Assembly (NCBI GenBank): GCA_046316615.1
Contig: JBKDAN010000047.1
Location: 19,543 to 83,542 of the forward strand
Length of the DNA: 64,000 nucleotides
From: BJHL01 sp040378885
GTDB lineage: Bacteria; Planctomycetota; Phycisphaerae; Phycisphaerales; UBA1924
Direction: 5' to 3'
The position numbers and the translations under genes were made by a program. Shown piece after piece: positions 49,005 through 57,721 of this stretch. Positions within the stretch are counted from its first letter, which is position 1. The number at the start of each line of letters is the position of its first letter. Under the pieces are notes generated by a model. It saw only the letters and a list, made by a program, of their open reading frames with translations, was not told the origin of the DNA and made no database searches.

Positions 49005-49994
49005 ATGTTCGTGAATCACTCACAATCCGCTCCCAGCCCCTGCCCCTTCACCCGGCTTATGGGCCGCTTTGGACTCGCACATTGCCCCGTCATGTGCGCC
49101 ATGCGCGAAGCTCGCGCCACCATGCTCTCCATGCGCAGCCGCGCATTTACCCTTATCGAGCTACTCGTTGTCATCGCCGTCATCGCTGTACTCATCGGCC
49201 TGCTGCTGCCCGCCCTCGCCAAGGCTCGAGCGCTGGGCCGCCAAACCAACGAGCTCGCCGCCAGCCAGCAAATGATGCTCGGCTTCCACTCATACGCCAA
49301 CGAAAATCGCGATAGCGTGCTCCCCGGCTATCCCACAGCCAGCATGGTCAACACGCGCATGCCCGTCTACAACGACCGCGGCGATCGGCTCTTCAACGAA
49401 GACGCGCAGCGCTATCCCTACCGCCTCGCCCCGCAGCTCAACTACGACTTCCGCGGCCTCTATCCCAATCCCAAGCTGCTCCAAGATATCCGCGAAAATC
49501 CCGCCGATTACGCCAGTTACGGCGTTACCTACGACTACATGGTCACGCTCTATCCCTCACTGGGAATGAACGTCGCCTTCGTCGGCGGCAGCGAACGCTT
49601 CGGCGCGTTCGACCCGCTCTTCCAGCGCACCTTTGGTCGCCAGCACGTCGCGCGTCTCGACCAAGCACGCCGCCCCAGCGATCTCATCACCTTCGCCAGC
49701 GCACGCGGCAACCCACCCGCAGAGATTCCCGTCTTCCGCAATCTCGACGGCTTCTTCCGCGTCGAGCCTCCCTACTTCGCCGCCAGCCAAGGCCGCCGCT
49801 GGGACACGGCCTACGACTCTCGCACAACCGATCCCGGTCCCAACAGTGGTTTCATCTCACTCCGCCACAACAACCGCGCCATCGCCGCCCAGCTCGACGG
49901 CCACGCCGCAGCCCTCTCGTGGGACCAGGTCCAGGACATGCGCCGCTGGGCCGATCAGGCCACGCGCCCCGACTGGTTCTTCGGCTCCAACTGA
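49005..49994 (+). CDS. Long prepilin-like protein
   Basis: 330 residues if started at ATG 49005, which has AAGGA seven bases upstream; later ATGs at 49092, 49122 or 49131 would give the short leader usual for prepilins. The mature start is FTLIELLVVIAVIAVLIGLLL after SRA, again Ala at -1. The body has ISLRHNNRAIAAQLDGHAAALS near the end and shares RDMR.WADQA.RPDW with the prepilin at 50705. It is probably an exported, assembled or anchored protein of unknown role. Confidence 0.8.
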   Translation: MFVNHSQSAPSPCPFTRLMGRFGLAHCPVMCAMREARATMLSMRSRAFTLIELLVVIAVIAVLIGLLLPALAKARALGRQTNELAASQQMMLGFHSYANENRDSVLPGYPTASMVNTRMPVYNDRGDRLFNEDAQRYPYRLAPQLNYDFRGLYPNPKLLQDIRENPADYASYGVTYDYMVTLYPSLGMNVAFVGGSERFGAFDPLFQRTFGRQHVARLDQARRPSDLITFASARGNPPAEIPVFRNLDGFFRVEPPYFAASQGRRWDTAYDSRTTDPGPNSGFISLRHNNRAIAAQLDGHAAALSWDQVQDMRRWADQATRPDWFFGSN

Positions 49995-50085
49995 ATCAAT
50001 CGCGATCGCATACGATTTCTCGCCAGAAACGTCCTCGAAAGACGACGTATAGTTACTCCAAGCGGAAACACGAGGGAATCTGTGC

Positions 50086-50475
50086 GTGCCTTCATCTGAC
50101 GACCTGAAGTCAAAAGCAAATGATTTTTCGGCTCGCGCTCTGGGCTTCCTGCCCGCGCAGTTCCGATTGCCCGCACTCATCGGTGTGCCGGTCGTCATTG
50201 TCCTTTCGATTGTCTGGATCCCCTCCATCTTGAAATTCGCTGGCGGCGAGCCCCAACCAGGAGGCATCGATCCTGCCGTCCTGCAGGCCGCCCTGGAGAA
50301 GGAAGATCGCGACCGGCTCCAGGCCATGCCGTCCGAATACCTCAAGAGCGAAAAGCTGACCCGCCAGACCGTCATCGACATGGCCAAGTACGAAAAGAAC
50401 GACAAAGCTCTCGTCGAGGCCGAAGCCGCCATGGCACGTTTGCAGGAGGTCATGAAGGCAAAGGGGCTGAAGTAG
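50086..50475 (+). CDS. Small membrane-anchored helical protein
   Basis: 129 residues from GTG at 50086, with GAGGGA upstream. One membrane helix at about 30-50 (LIGVPVVIVLSIVWIPSIL). The C-terminal 70 residues are charged, helical and probably coiled coil. Not recognised. It lies between two long prepilin genes in the same direction, so it may serve the same process. Confidence 0.6.
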   Translation: MPSSDDLKSKANDFSARALGFLPAQFRLPALIGVPVVIVLSIVWIPSILKFAGGEPQPGGIDPAVLQAALEKEDRDRLQAMPSEYLKSEKLTRQTVIDMAKYEKNDKALVEAEAAMARLQEVMKAKGLK

Positions 50476-50505
50476 CAAATTTCTGCATTCTCGGGCGTAA
50501 GCGTC

Positions 50506-50533
50506 TTGCGGTGCCCAGAGTTTCCAGTACACT
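50506..50533 (+). promoter_or_regulatory. Candidate promoter of the prepilin gene at 50705
   Basis: TTGCGG (50506-50511), 16 bp, TACACT (50528-50533). The leader of about 165 nt that would follow carries a hairpin CCGTGC, GTTC, GCACGG at 50643-50658. Confidence 0.5.
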
Positions 50534-50704
50534 GTCTCGAGCGACATCTGAGTCGCCCACAGGCAAGGACGAGTTTTGTAGGGAAACGCGTGGACGGGTT
50601 CGTGGTAGATGGTGAAGTCTCTCGTCGTGTAGTTCAATCACCCGTGCGTTCGCACGGTCGCCAAAATGTCTCGTTTTCGCGGGTAGGTGTCAGAGGAGAA
50701 TCGC

Positions 50705-51877
50705 ATGGTGCAGCACACCGGCTCCAACAGTCAGCGTCGTTCAGCATTCACACTCATCGAACTGCTTGTCGTCATCGCGATCATCGCGCTGCTGATTGGC
50801 TTGTTGCTCCCCGCCCTGGGCAAGGCACGTGATCAAGCTCGTGCACTCAAGGAACTGGTGCAGGGCAAGAACATGCAGGTCGTTTACTCGTCCTACTACA
50901 CCGACAGCCGCGACGCGCTCATCCCCGCGAACCCGCACTGGACGTGGAACCACCTCCACGGCGGCGCCCACGCCCCCAACGGCTTCTATCCGCCCGATCC
51001 GTTCAATCAAGGCAAGCGCCTCGAAGGCTCCATCACGAAGGTTTGGGGCTTCAACCTGTATAGCTACGCGAACATTCCGTGGGAAGCCATTCAAAGCGAT
51101 AAGGCCACGCTCGAGAATTTCTTGACTCGTCAAGTCCCGCCGACCGTCAACGGTCAGTTCGTGGGCTATCCCGATACGTCTTTCCACGCCGCCATGAACT
51201 GGCACCCCACCTTCGGCATGAACGGCATCTACGTCGGCGGTAGCTATCAGCACGGCGGTTTCCGCAGCCTTATTTCGCCTCCGACTCCGAACTCAGGTTG
51301 GGGCTGGGGTGCGAACCCGATTCCCGTCAACCGTCAACGCCAGCAGCATGGTGGCAACTTCTATGTCGATCGCATCGACCGTGTGAAGCAGCCCTCAACG
51401 CTGCTGGTCTTCGCCTCAGCGCGTGGTGCAGACGTCGCAAACCAAACCTATTGGGGTTACGGCGGCACCAATCCTGATTTCACCGCCGCCACGGTCAACA
51501 AGGTGATCCCGGGCTACTACTTGGTACGTCCGCCCAAGCCGCACCCCACTGGTCAAGGCAATGGCAGCGTCGCTGCCCTCTCGGCCTTCGGCTGGGGCAT
51601 GTCTGCTGCCGCCCCAACCTTCCCCACACTCTCGGGCGCCAACGGTACCGCCACCATCCCTGCTGACAACAACTACGACCCCCGCAAGGGCGTCAGCTGG
51701 TTCGGCAACCTCCGTGCTCAATACGGCAACACCGTTGCCGTGGTCAACATGGACCTCAGCGCATCCCGCCAGCAGCTCTCCCAGCTCCGCGACATGCGCA
51801 AGTGGAACAACTGGGCCGACAGCGCCGACTGGAGCCACCCAACGCCCACGACCACCTCGTGGCGCTACAACGACTGA
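50705..51877 (+). CDS. Long prepilin-like protein
   Basis: 390 residues from ATG at 50705, preceded by AGAGGAGAA. The leader MVQHTGSNSQRRSA ends in Ala before FTLIELLVVIAIIALLIGLLL. The body is Gly/Asn-rich with PQKG-like loops and ends in SQLRDMRKWNNWADSADW, which matches the end of the prepilin at 49005. The two are paralogues. A strong terminator follows. Confidence 0.87.
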   Translation: MVQHTGSNSQRRSAFTLIELLVVIAIIALLIGLLLPALGKARDQARALKELVQGKNMQVVYSSYYTDSRDALIPANPHWTWNHLHGGAHAPNGFYPPDPFNQGKRLEGSITKVWGFNLYSYANIPWEAIQSDKATLENFLTRQVPPTVNGQFVGYPDTSFHAAMNWHPTFGMNGIYVGGSYQHGGFRSLISPPTPNSGWGWGANPIPVNRQRQQHGGNFYVDRIDRVKQPSTLLVFASARGADVANQTYWGYGGTNPDFTAATVNKVIPGYYLVRPPKPHPTGQGNGSVAALSAFGWGMSAAAPTFPTLSGANGTATIPADNNYDPRKGVSWFGNLRAQYGNTVAVVNMDLSASRQQLSQLRDMRKWNNWADSADWSHPTPTTTSWRYND

Positions 51878-51901
51878 TGCACATGCGGCAGCTCAAACAA
51901 G

Positions 51902-51930
51902 AAACCGGCACCCCAAGGTGCCGGTTTTTT
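51902..51930 (+). terminator. Rho-independent terminator
   Basis: Stem AAACCGGCACC/GGTGCCGGTTT with loop CCAA and a run of six T. It ends the prepilin transcript. Confidence 0.92.
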
Positions 51931-52001
51931 CGTCTGCACAATCGACTCAGCATCCAGCCGCGATCAAGCTCTCATCACGATCTCAACTCACGAACACTTC
52001 A

Positions 52002-52694
52002 TCACGCCCGCCGGCGCCGCCGCAGCGTCCACGCCGCAAACCCGCCTGCCAGCCCCAAGCTCCCAGGCGCCGGCACCAGGAACTCAAAGTTGAAGTTCGC
52101 GACTTGCTCCGCACCCGCGACCGTCAGCTCGTTCTTGTACCGCACCGCGTACGTGCCCGGCTGCAGCACACCCGAAAAGTTGACGCTTTGCGGTGCGTCC
52201 AGCTCGCTGATGGCAAACAGGTCCGTATCCGTAGTCAGGTTAGTCAGTTCAACTTCAAACCCGTCTTGCGGATTGCTGCTCTGCCGTGGATTGGCCAAGA
52301 GTTGAAACGGCGTCGGTTCACTCACAGAAAACGTCACATACAGATTCACCTGCGCTTCACCAAGCTCATCCGCCCCGCCTGTATTCGTCCCGCCCTGCCC
52401 GGCCAATGCGCCGTTTGCCCGAATGGCGTTCGGATCGGTCACGCAGTTGATCTCGCTTCGCGCACTGTTCACCGCCACGCTGCCTCCGGGTGTGCCGAAT
52501 GTCGTCGAGAGCTGTACGACCTGAATGAACGGCCCAAAGTCAGCCGCCGCCGCGGTCTGCGTCCCCGCGTTCGCCGTGGTGATCGCCGTAATCGAGCGAT
52601 CTTGCGTAAGGAGCGCGACTGATCCCTCGGCCGCACCTGTCAGGAACGCGACACACGAAGCAGCGACGACGGTGCCAAAGGTGATTTGACGCAT
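52002..52694 (-). CDS. Secreted protein with PEP-CTERM-like tail
   Basis: 230 residues from ATG at 52694. Signal peptide MRQITFGTVVAASCVAFLTGAAEG; a beta-rich body (NLYVTFSVSEPTPFQLLA); tail VPAPGSLGLAGGFAAWTLRRRRRA with the Pro-rich turn, helix and Arg cluster. The body looks like the immunoglobulin-type domains common in such proteins. Its function is unknown. It is convergent with the prepilin operon and divergent from the dehydrogenase gene. Confidence 0.8.
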   Translation of the reverse strand: MRQITFGTVVAASCVAFLTGAAEGSVALLTQDRSITAITTANAGTQTAAAADFGPFIQVVQLSTTFGTPGGSVAVNSARSEINCVTDPNAIRANGALAGQGGTNTGGADELGEAQVNLYVTFSVSEPTPFQLLANPRQSSNPQDGFEVELTNLTTDTDLFAISELDAPQSVNFSGVLQPGTYAVRYKNELTVAGAEQVANFNFEFLVPAPGSLGLAGGFAAWTLRRRRRA

Positions 52695-52885
52695 AGTGAC
52701 TTCCAAGAGCAACGGGCAGGGGGCAGGGGGCGAACACGCGGGCGGTGCCTTATCGGCACGTCACAGCGCCACGCGTCGTGGCGTGGTTCATCCAGTATGC
52801 GTCATTTTCCTTGCTTGACCAGCAAAATGACGGAGTAATCTCTCCCGAAGCGTACGACCGCTTCAGTTTCTAGGACCACGTCCCC

Positions 52886-53863
52886 ATGACCACCATCCAT
52901 CCCGCGATCCCCATCGTGACCTTCTGCCGCAGCGTCCCGCCCACCATCGAGATTCCAGGCAGCGCGGTTGTCACCGGTCCCCAGCGTGCCCTCCCTCGCG
53001 CCGAACTGCTCAAGCACGTCAAAAACGCCACCGTCCTCGTCACATGGGTCAGTGAGCGCGTCGACCGCGAACTGCTCGACGCTGCAGGCCCCAATCTCCG
53101 CGGCGTCTGTAACTTCGCCGTAGGCACCGACAACATCGATCTCGCCGCCTGCAAAGAACGCGGCATCACCGTCACCAACACGCCCAACGCCGTCACCGAA
53201 GGCACCGCCGATCTCGCATGGGCCCTCATCCTCGCCGTCGCGCGTCGCCTCAACGTCGCCGACCGCTTCGCGCGTAGCGACGAATACGCGAAAGTGGGGC
53301 CCCTCGGCCCCGACGAGTTCCTGGGCCAGGACATCACCGGCAAAACCCTCGTCATCGTCGGCGCAGGCCGCATCGGCTACGCCGTCGCGCTGCGCAGCCT
53401 CGGCTGGCGCTGCAACATCCTCTACGTCGCTCGCTCGCGCCACATGGAGTTCGAAATGGCTCCCCTCGCCGGCCGCCAAGTCTCGCTCGAGGAAGGCATG
53501 GCCCAAGGCGACATCATCAGCCTGCACACACCCCTCACCAAAGACACGCGAGGCCTCATCAACGCTGGCAACCTGCGCCTCATGAAGCCCAACGCCATGC
53601 TCATCAACACCGCGCGCGGCCCCGTCGTCAACGAAGCCGACCTCGTGGACACCCTCGAACGCAAAGCCATCTGGGGCGCAGGCCTCGACGTCTTCGAACA
53701 AGAACCCATCGTCCACTCGCGCCTCAAACAGCTCGACAACTGCGTCCTGAGCCCCCACATCGGCAGCGCCAGCAACTGGAGCCGCGGCATGATGACCCGC
53801 ATGGTCTGCGAAAACGCAAGAGCCATCATCGCCGAACAGCCCGCCCCCAATCGTTTGTGGTAA
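52886..53863 (+). CDS. D-2-hydroxyacid dehydrogenase (glyoxylate/hydroxypyruvate reductase-like)
   Basis: 325 residues. NAD site VIVGAGRIGYAVALRSLGW, then a conserved catalytic block LINTARGPVVNEADLV (Arg), GLDVFEQEP (Glu) and SPHIGSAS (His). Reduces glyoxylate, hydroxypyruvate or a related 2-keto acid with NAD(P)H in the cytoplasm. The length is usual. It starts at ATG 52886. An exact substrate cannot be read from the sequence. Confidence 0.88.
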   Translation: MTTIHPAIPIVTFCRSVPPTIEIPGSAVVTGPQRALPRAELLKHVKNATVLVTWVSERVDRELLDAAGPNLRGVCNFAVGTDNIDLAACKERGITVTNTPNAVTEGTADLAWALILAVARRLNVADRFARSDEYAKVGPLGPDEFLGQDITGKTLVIVGAGRIGYAVALRSLGWRCNILYVARSRHMEFEMAPLAGRQVSLEEGMAQGDIISLHTPLTKDTRGLINAGNLRLMKPNAMLINTARGPVVNEADLVDTLERKAIWGAGLDVFEQEPIVHSRLKQLDNCVLSPHIGSASNWSRGMMTRMVCENARAIIAEQPAPNRLW

Positions 53864-53967
53864 GTAGCGCGGCTGCTGCGACGCAGCACTCCTGCCTTTG
53901 GGTACCTCAGCGCTCCGTGCCGAGCCCTTCCCTCTCTACATACCGCATGCCCAATCACGCCCCGTGC

Positions 53968-53995
53968 CATCAGGCTTGGCTCTGCAAGCCTGATG
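53968..53995. repeat. Perfect 11-bp inverted repeat downstream of the dehydrogenase
   Basis: CATCAGGCTTG, loop GCTCTG, CAAGCCTGATG. No T tract follows on either strand. It lies between the convergent dehydrogenase and peroxiredoxin genes and may be a processing or weak termination hairpin. Confidence 0.5.
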
Positions 53996-54022
53996 CAAGC
54001 TACCCGTCGCGCAGCCCGAACC

Positions 54023-54664
54023 TCATCCCCCGCGCTTCCGCTTCTTCTTCCCAGCCTTCTTCTTCACCGTCTTCTTGCTCACCTTCTTCGCACTCTTCTT
54101 CTTCGCTTTGCGTTTCGTCTTCTTCACAGGCGCGGGCTCGTCGTCTTCGATAATGAACATGGGCGGCGTCTTCGCTTCAATCTCCTGCGCCGGCAACCCG
54201 CGAATGGCATGCAGCACTTCCACCGGGTTGTACATCGGGTTGACCTTCTGCCACACCCGCTCGACGCGTCCCTCAGCGTCGATGAGATACGTCGTCCGGC
54301 TCACGCCCATGTAAGGCTTGCCGAACATGCTCTTCTTTACCCATGCGCCATACGCCGAAATCATCGCGGGCGTGCCGTCCACGCGATCATCCACCAGCAG
54401 CGGAAAATTCAGCTTGAACTTGTTCGCGAACTTCTGGTGGCTCCGCTCGTTGTCCGCGCTCACACCCAGCACCACCGCATCCAGCCCGGAGAAGTGGGGG
54501 AGTTTGTCACGAAACGTGCACGCCTGCGTCGTGCAATCCGGCGTGTCATCCTTGGGGTAGAAGTACAGCACCACGCGCCTGCCGCGATACTGCGACAACG
54601 TGTGCACATTCCCCGCATGATCGCGAAGCGTGAAGTCAGGTGCAATGGAACCCACAGCGAGCAT
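54023..54664 (-). CDS. bcp: Bcp-type peroxiredoxin with Lys-rich histone-like tail
   Basis: 213 residues if started at ATG 54664, where AAGGAG lies six bases upstream; a GTG at 54685 is the longer alternative. Residues 1-155 are a thiol peroxidase: PDFTLRDHAGN, YFYPKDDTPDCTTQACTFRD with the peroxidatic and resolving Cys (Cys-x4-Cys), and VSRTTYLIDAEGRVERVW. The last 45 residues are almost all Lys, Ala, Ser (KKTKRKAKKKSAKKVSKK), like histone H1 tails. Such a tail would let the enzyme bind DNA or RNA. Confidence 0.9.
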   Translation of the reverse strand: MLAVGSIAPDFTLRDHAGNVHTLSQYRGRRVVLYFYPKDDTPDCTTQACTFRDKLPHFSGLDAVVLGVSADNERSHQKFANKFKLNFPLLVDDRVDGTPAMISAYGAWVKKSMFGKPYMGVSRTTYLIDAEGRVERVWQKVNPMYNPVEVLHAIRGLPAQEIEAKTPPMFIIEDDEPAPVKKTKRKAKKKSAKKVSKKTVKKKAGKKKRKRGG

Positions 54665-54745
54665 CAACATCTCCTTCTGGGCCACAACCTCAATCCCGAT
54701 CCTGTCCCATCGGCCAACCCGCCCGCGCGAGTGCAGCCATCTGTC

Positions 54746-56260
54746 TCAACCAAACGCGCCGTCTGCAATCGCCTCCGCCACCATGCTGATATCAGGCCCC
54801 GGCGGCCGATCACCCGTCAGCGGTGCAATCACATTGCGCACCGCCGCGTGCAGCTTCTCAACGCCTTCACCGCTGCGCAGCGGGCGGTGATACTCGAGCG
54901 CTTCCGCCGCGCACAGCAGTTCCGTCGCGACCACATACCGCGCCAGTTCGACCGCACGCCGCGCCTTCATCGCGCTGCGAGGTCCGAAGCTGTTGTAATC
55001 CTCAATCCCCGCGCTCGTCACCACATTCGCCGGGCTCGCAGGCATGCACAACCCGATGATCTCATTGCAGCACGCCGCCGCCGTGTACTGCGCGATCATG
55101 AGCCCGCTGTGCACGCCCGGCTTCTTCGCCAAGTAGGGGGGCAGATGCGCTTCAGCGTCAAACGCGCTGAGCATCCAGAACGTCCGCCGCTCACTGATGC
55201 CCGCGATATGACTGATCGCAATCGCCGCACAATCCATCGGAATGGCAATGGGCATGCCATGGAAGTTGCCCGCCGAAACCAGCGCATCTTCAGGCATGGC
55301 ATCAGCAAACACCAGCGGGTTGTCGGTCACCGCACCGAGTTCCTGCTCAATCTGCCGCTTTACATAACCCAGACAGCCCCAGCTCGCACCCAGAACCTGC
55401 GGAATGCACCGCAAGCAGTAAGGGTCCTGCACACGCGGATCGTTCACCTTGTGGCTCTCGACAATCTGGCTCCCCTTGAGCATGCCCAGCACGCGGGCAG
55501 CAACCTCTGCCTGCCCCGGCTGGTTGCGAGCCGCGTGCACGCGCGGATCAAGGAACAAATGACTCGCCCGCACCGCATCAATCGCCATCGCCGCCGCGCC
55601 CACCGCCGACGCGAACAAACGGTCCATGTCGTTCACCAGCAACGCACCCGTGCCCGCCATGAGATGCGTGCCGTTGATCAGCGCGAGACCTTCCTTAGCC
55701 TCCAGCGTGATGGGGGCCAGCCCTAGAGACTGCAGAATCTTCCCGCACGCCAGAACGCTGCCGGCGTACGACGCATCACCCTCACCAATGAGCGCCATCG
55801 CAATGCTGGCAAGAGGGGCGAGGTCACCCGATGCACCCACCGAGCCCACCGAAGGCACGACCGGCGTCACCCCCCTATTCAACATTTCAACCAGCAGCGT
55901 CACCACCTCAGGCCGCACGCCGGACTTCCCGCGAGCCAGGCTGGCGGCGAGCAGGAACATGGTCGCCCGGACGATTTCAGTCGGTAGGGGGTCACCAACG
56001 CCCGCGGCGTGCGAACGGATCAGATTGCGCTGCAGGTCGCGCAGTTCGTCCGCGGCGACGCGTGTGCGTGACAGGCTGCCAAAGCCAGTATTGATGCCGT
56101 AGTGAGCGAGGCCGTCGTTGAGGCAGTTCTCAACCACCTTGCGGCTAGCCAGCATCGCCTGGCGTGCATCATCTGACAAAGCCACAGGCATCTCGAGCCG
56201 GGCGACTTGAACAACGTGGTCGATCGTGGAGGGGGCACCAGTCAACGAAACAGTCGGCAT
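54746..56260 (-). CDS. hutH: Histidine ammonia-lyase
   Basis: 504 residues from ATG at 56260. The MIO-forming triad is in GSVGASGDLAPLA (Ala-Ser-Gly). Also YGINTGFGSLSRTRV near the N-terminus, QDPYCLRCIPQVLG and the family tail region EYHRPLRSGEGVE. It deaminates histidine to urocanate in the cytoplasm. No other hut genes are nearby. The frame remains open for 3.6 kb upstream, but that part is antisense to two good genes and is not coding. Confidence 0.93.
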   Translation of the reverse strand: MPTVSLTGAPSTIDHVVQVARLEMPVALSDDARQAMLASRKVVENCLNDGLAHYGINTGFGSLSRTRVAADELRDLQRNLIRSHAAGVGDPLPTEIVRATMFLLAASLARGKSGVRPEVVTLLVEMLNRGVTPVVPSVGSVGASGDLAPLASIAMALIGEGDASYAGSVLACGKILQSLGLAPITLEAKEGLALINGTHLMAGTGALLVNDMDRLFASAVGAAAMAIDAVRASHLFLDPRVHAARNQPGQAEVAARVLGMLKGSQIVESHKVNDPRVQDPYCLRCIPQVLGASWGCLGYVKRQIEQELGAVTDNPLVFADAMPEDALVSAGNFHGMPIAIPMDCAAIAISHIAGISERRTFWMLSAFDAEAHLPPYLAKKPGVHSGLMIAQYTAAACCNEIIGLCMPASPANVVTSAGIEDYNSFGPRSAMKARRAVELARYVVATELLCAAEALEYHRPLRSGEGVEKLHAAVRNVIAPLTGDRPPGPDISMVAEAIADGAFG

Positions 56261-56281
56261 AGCGGGCAGTGTACCGACAGG

Positions 56282-56310
56282 TTGTAGGATGTGTGCTGAT
56301 CCAGTAAACT
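56282..56310 (+). promoter_or_regulatory. Candidate promoter of the exported helical protein
   Basis: TTGTAG (56282-56287), 17 bp, TAAACT (56305-56310). The ribosome site GGGAG and ATG at 56339 follow. Confidence 0.55.
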
Positions 56311-56338
56311 GAGATACGCGGAATCGGGAGCTGCGAAG

Positions 56339-57658
56339 ATGCCGACGAATCAGGGGCATGAAGCACGTATGGGCAAGGGGATCAGGCCGGAATCGGTACC
56401 AAGGCCAACGTCCTATAAGATAGGTTATGTAAAACGGGTGATACTGCAAGCCGTTGCGATGCCCTTGCTGGCGATTGCAGGCGTGCTTGGGCTGGCTGCG
56501 GCACTTGCCGCCGGGCAGAACCTGAGCATCGGGATGAGCGATCCGTACGAGCAGTTCTCGCCGGAACTCGAGCAGCGAGACATCACGCTGTTCACCCGCG
56601 TGCTGCAACTCTCCCCCGCTGAGGCCCAAGCGGTGCAGGCGCTGTATGACGGGTACTACAACGGACTGCGCGAGAAAGCTCGCGAGCTTTCGGAGAAGAC
56701 CGAAGCCGCGCTGGAGGAAGCTCAGACGCTGGGCGATCAGGCACGGGCGAGATTGCCGCGGGATGATTACGAGGCGACCACAAAGCGGATGACGACGGAG
56801 TTCCTGCAAGAGCTGCAGTCGATGTTGACGGCTCAGCAGGCGGGACGCTGGCCGGTTGCGGAACGCGAGATGCGGCGACGCAAGCGGATTGGTAGTGGGC
56901 AGTATCCTGGCGAGAATGTGGATGTCGTGCGGCTGGTGGAAGATGTGGCGGCGGAGGCGGTGCATCGCGAGCAGATCGCTGCGCTGCTGGAGCAGTACGC
57001 GGCGCAGTTGGATGCGGCCATGCAGACGCGCGACAGCTTTGTTGAGAGCAACGGGCAACGATTCATGGAGTTGATCGAGACAGATCCGGGTGCGGCGGAG
57101 CGGATGTTCGCGGAGTCGCAGCGGAATCGGCTGAGTGTGCGTGATATCAACCGGCAGTACGTCGCGCAGATCGCGACGTTGCTGCCTGATGCGGAACGTG
57201 TCGCACTGCAGAAGGCAATGTTCAAGCAGACGTATGGGTTTGCGTGTGAGCCTTCGCGGTCGGAGCGTTTCATTCTGGCGGCACCGAAGATTGCGGGGCT
57301 GAGGGATGATGTGCGAACGCAGATCGAAGCGATTGTCGCGGGGTATGAGCCGCGGCGTGATGCACTGCTGCGGCGCGCGTGCGAAGAGGAAGAGAAGGTG
57401 CGGCTCGCCGCCAAGCCGCATGCGCTGGCGGTCAAGATGGGGCTGCGGCCGCTGTATGAGGATCAGGAACGCTTCAACGGACGGCCGGCGGTTGATCCCG
57501 ATCATCCGCTGCAACAGGCCAAGCGTGAGCGATTGGAACATGATCGCGCGACGCGTAAGCGCATCGAATCGCTGCTGACGGTCGAGCAGCGGGAATCCAT
57601 CCCGAACGACGTTCGCGGCTCGGCGGCGTTTGAGCAGATTACCGAACCTTGGCTGTGA
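56339..57658 (+). CDS. Exported or membrane-anchored helical protein, unknown
   Basis: 439 residues. One hydrophobic segment at about 35-58 (VILQAVAMPLLAIAGVLGLA) ending in AAGQN, so it is either cleaved or anchored. The rest is charged and strongly helical, with long coiled-coil-like stretches (YNGLREKARELSEKTEAALEE). It resembles the Spy/CpxP-like helical proteins common in planctomycetes but no signature is decisive. The GC-rich codon choice strongly favours G at third positions, unlike genes just to the left. Confidence 0.65.
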   Translation: MPTNQGHEARMGKGIRPESVPRPTSYKIGYVKRVILQAVAMPLLAIAGVLGLAAALAAGQNLSIGMSDPYEQFSPELEQRDITLFTRVLQLSPAEAQAVQALYDGYYNGLREKARELSEKTEAALEEAQTLGDQARARLPRDDYEATTKRMTTEFLQELQSMLTAQQAGRWPVAEREMRRRKRIGSGQYPGENVDVVRLVEDVAAEAVHREQIAALLEQYAAQLDAAMQTRDSFVESNGQRFMELIETDPGAAERMFAESQRNRLSVRDINRQYVAQIATLLPDAERVALQKAMFKQTYGFACEPSRSERFILAAPKIAGLRDDVRTQIEAIVAGYEPRRDALLRRACEEEEKVRLAAKPHALAVKMGLRPLYEDQERFNGRPAVDPDHPLQQAKRERLEHDRATRKRIESLLTVEQRESIPNDVRGSAAFEQITEPWL

Positions 57659-57721
57659 GCAGTCGGGCTGGCGGAACCCCCCTGCCGTGCTGGCGGCGTG
57701 GGTCGTACGCTTGCTCCCGAT

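Noticed and set aside
47755..49014. 419-residue plus-strand open frame
   Set aside because: Antisense to the secreted dockerin protein; Arg/His-rich with no domain.
53993..55726. 577-residue plus-strand open frame
   Set aside because: Antisense to the peroxiredoxin and hutH genes; Arg/His-rich without any motif.
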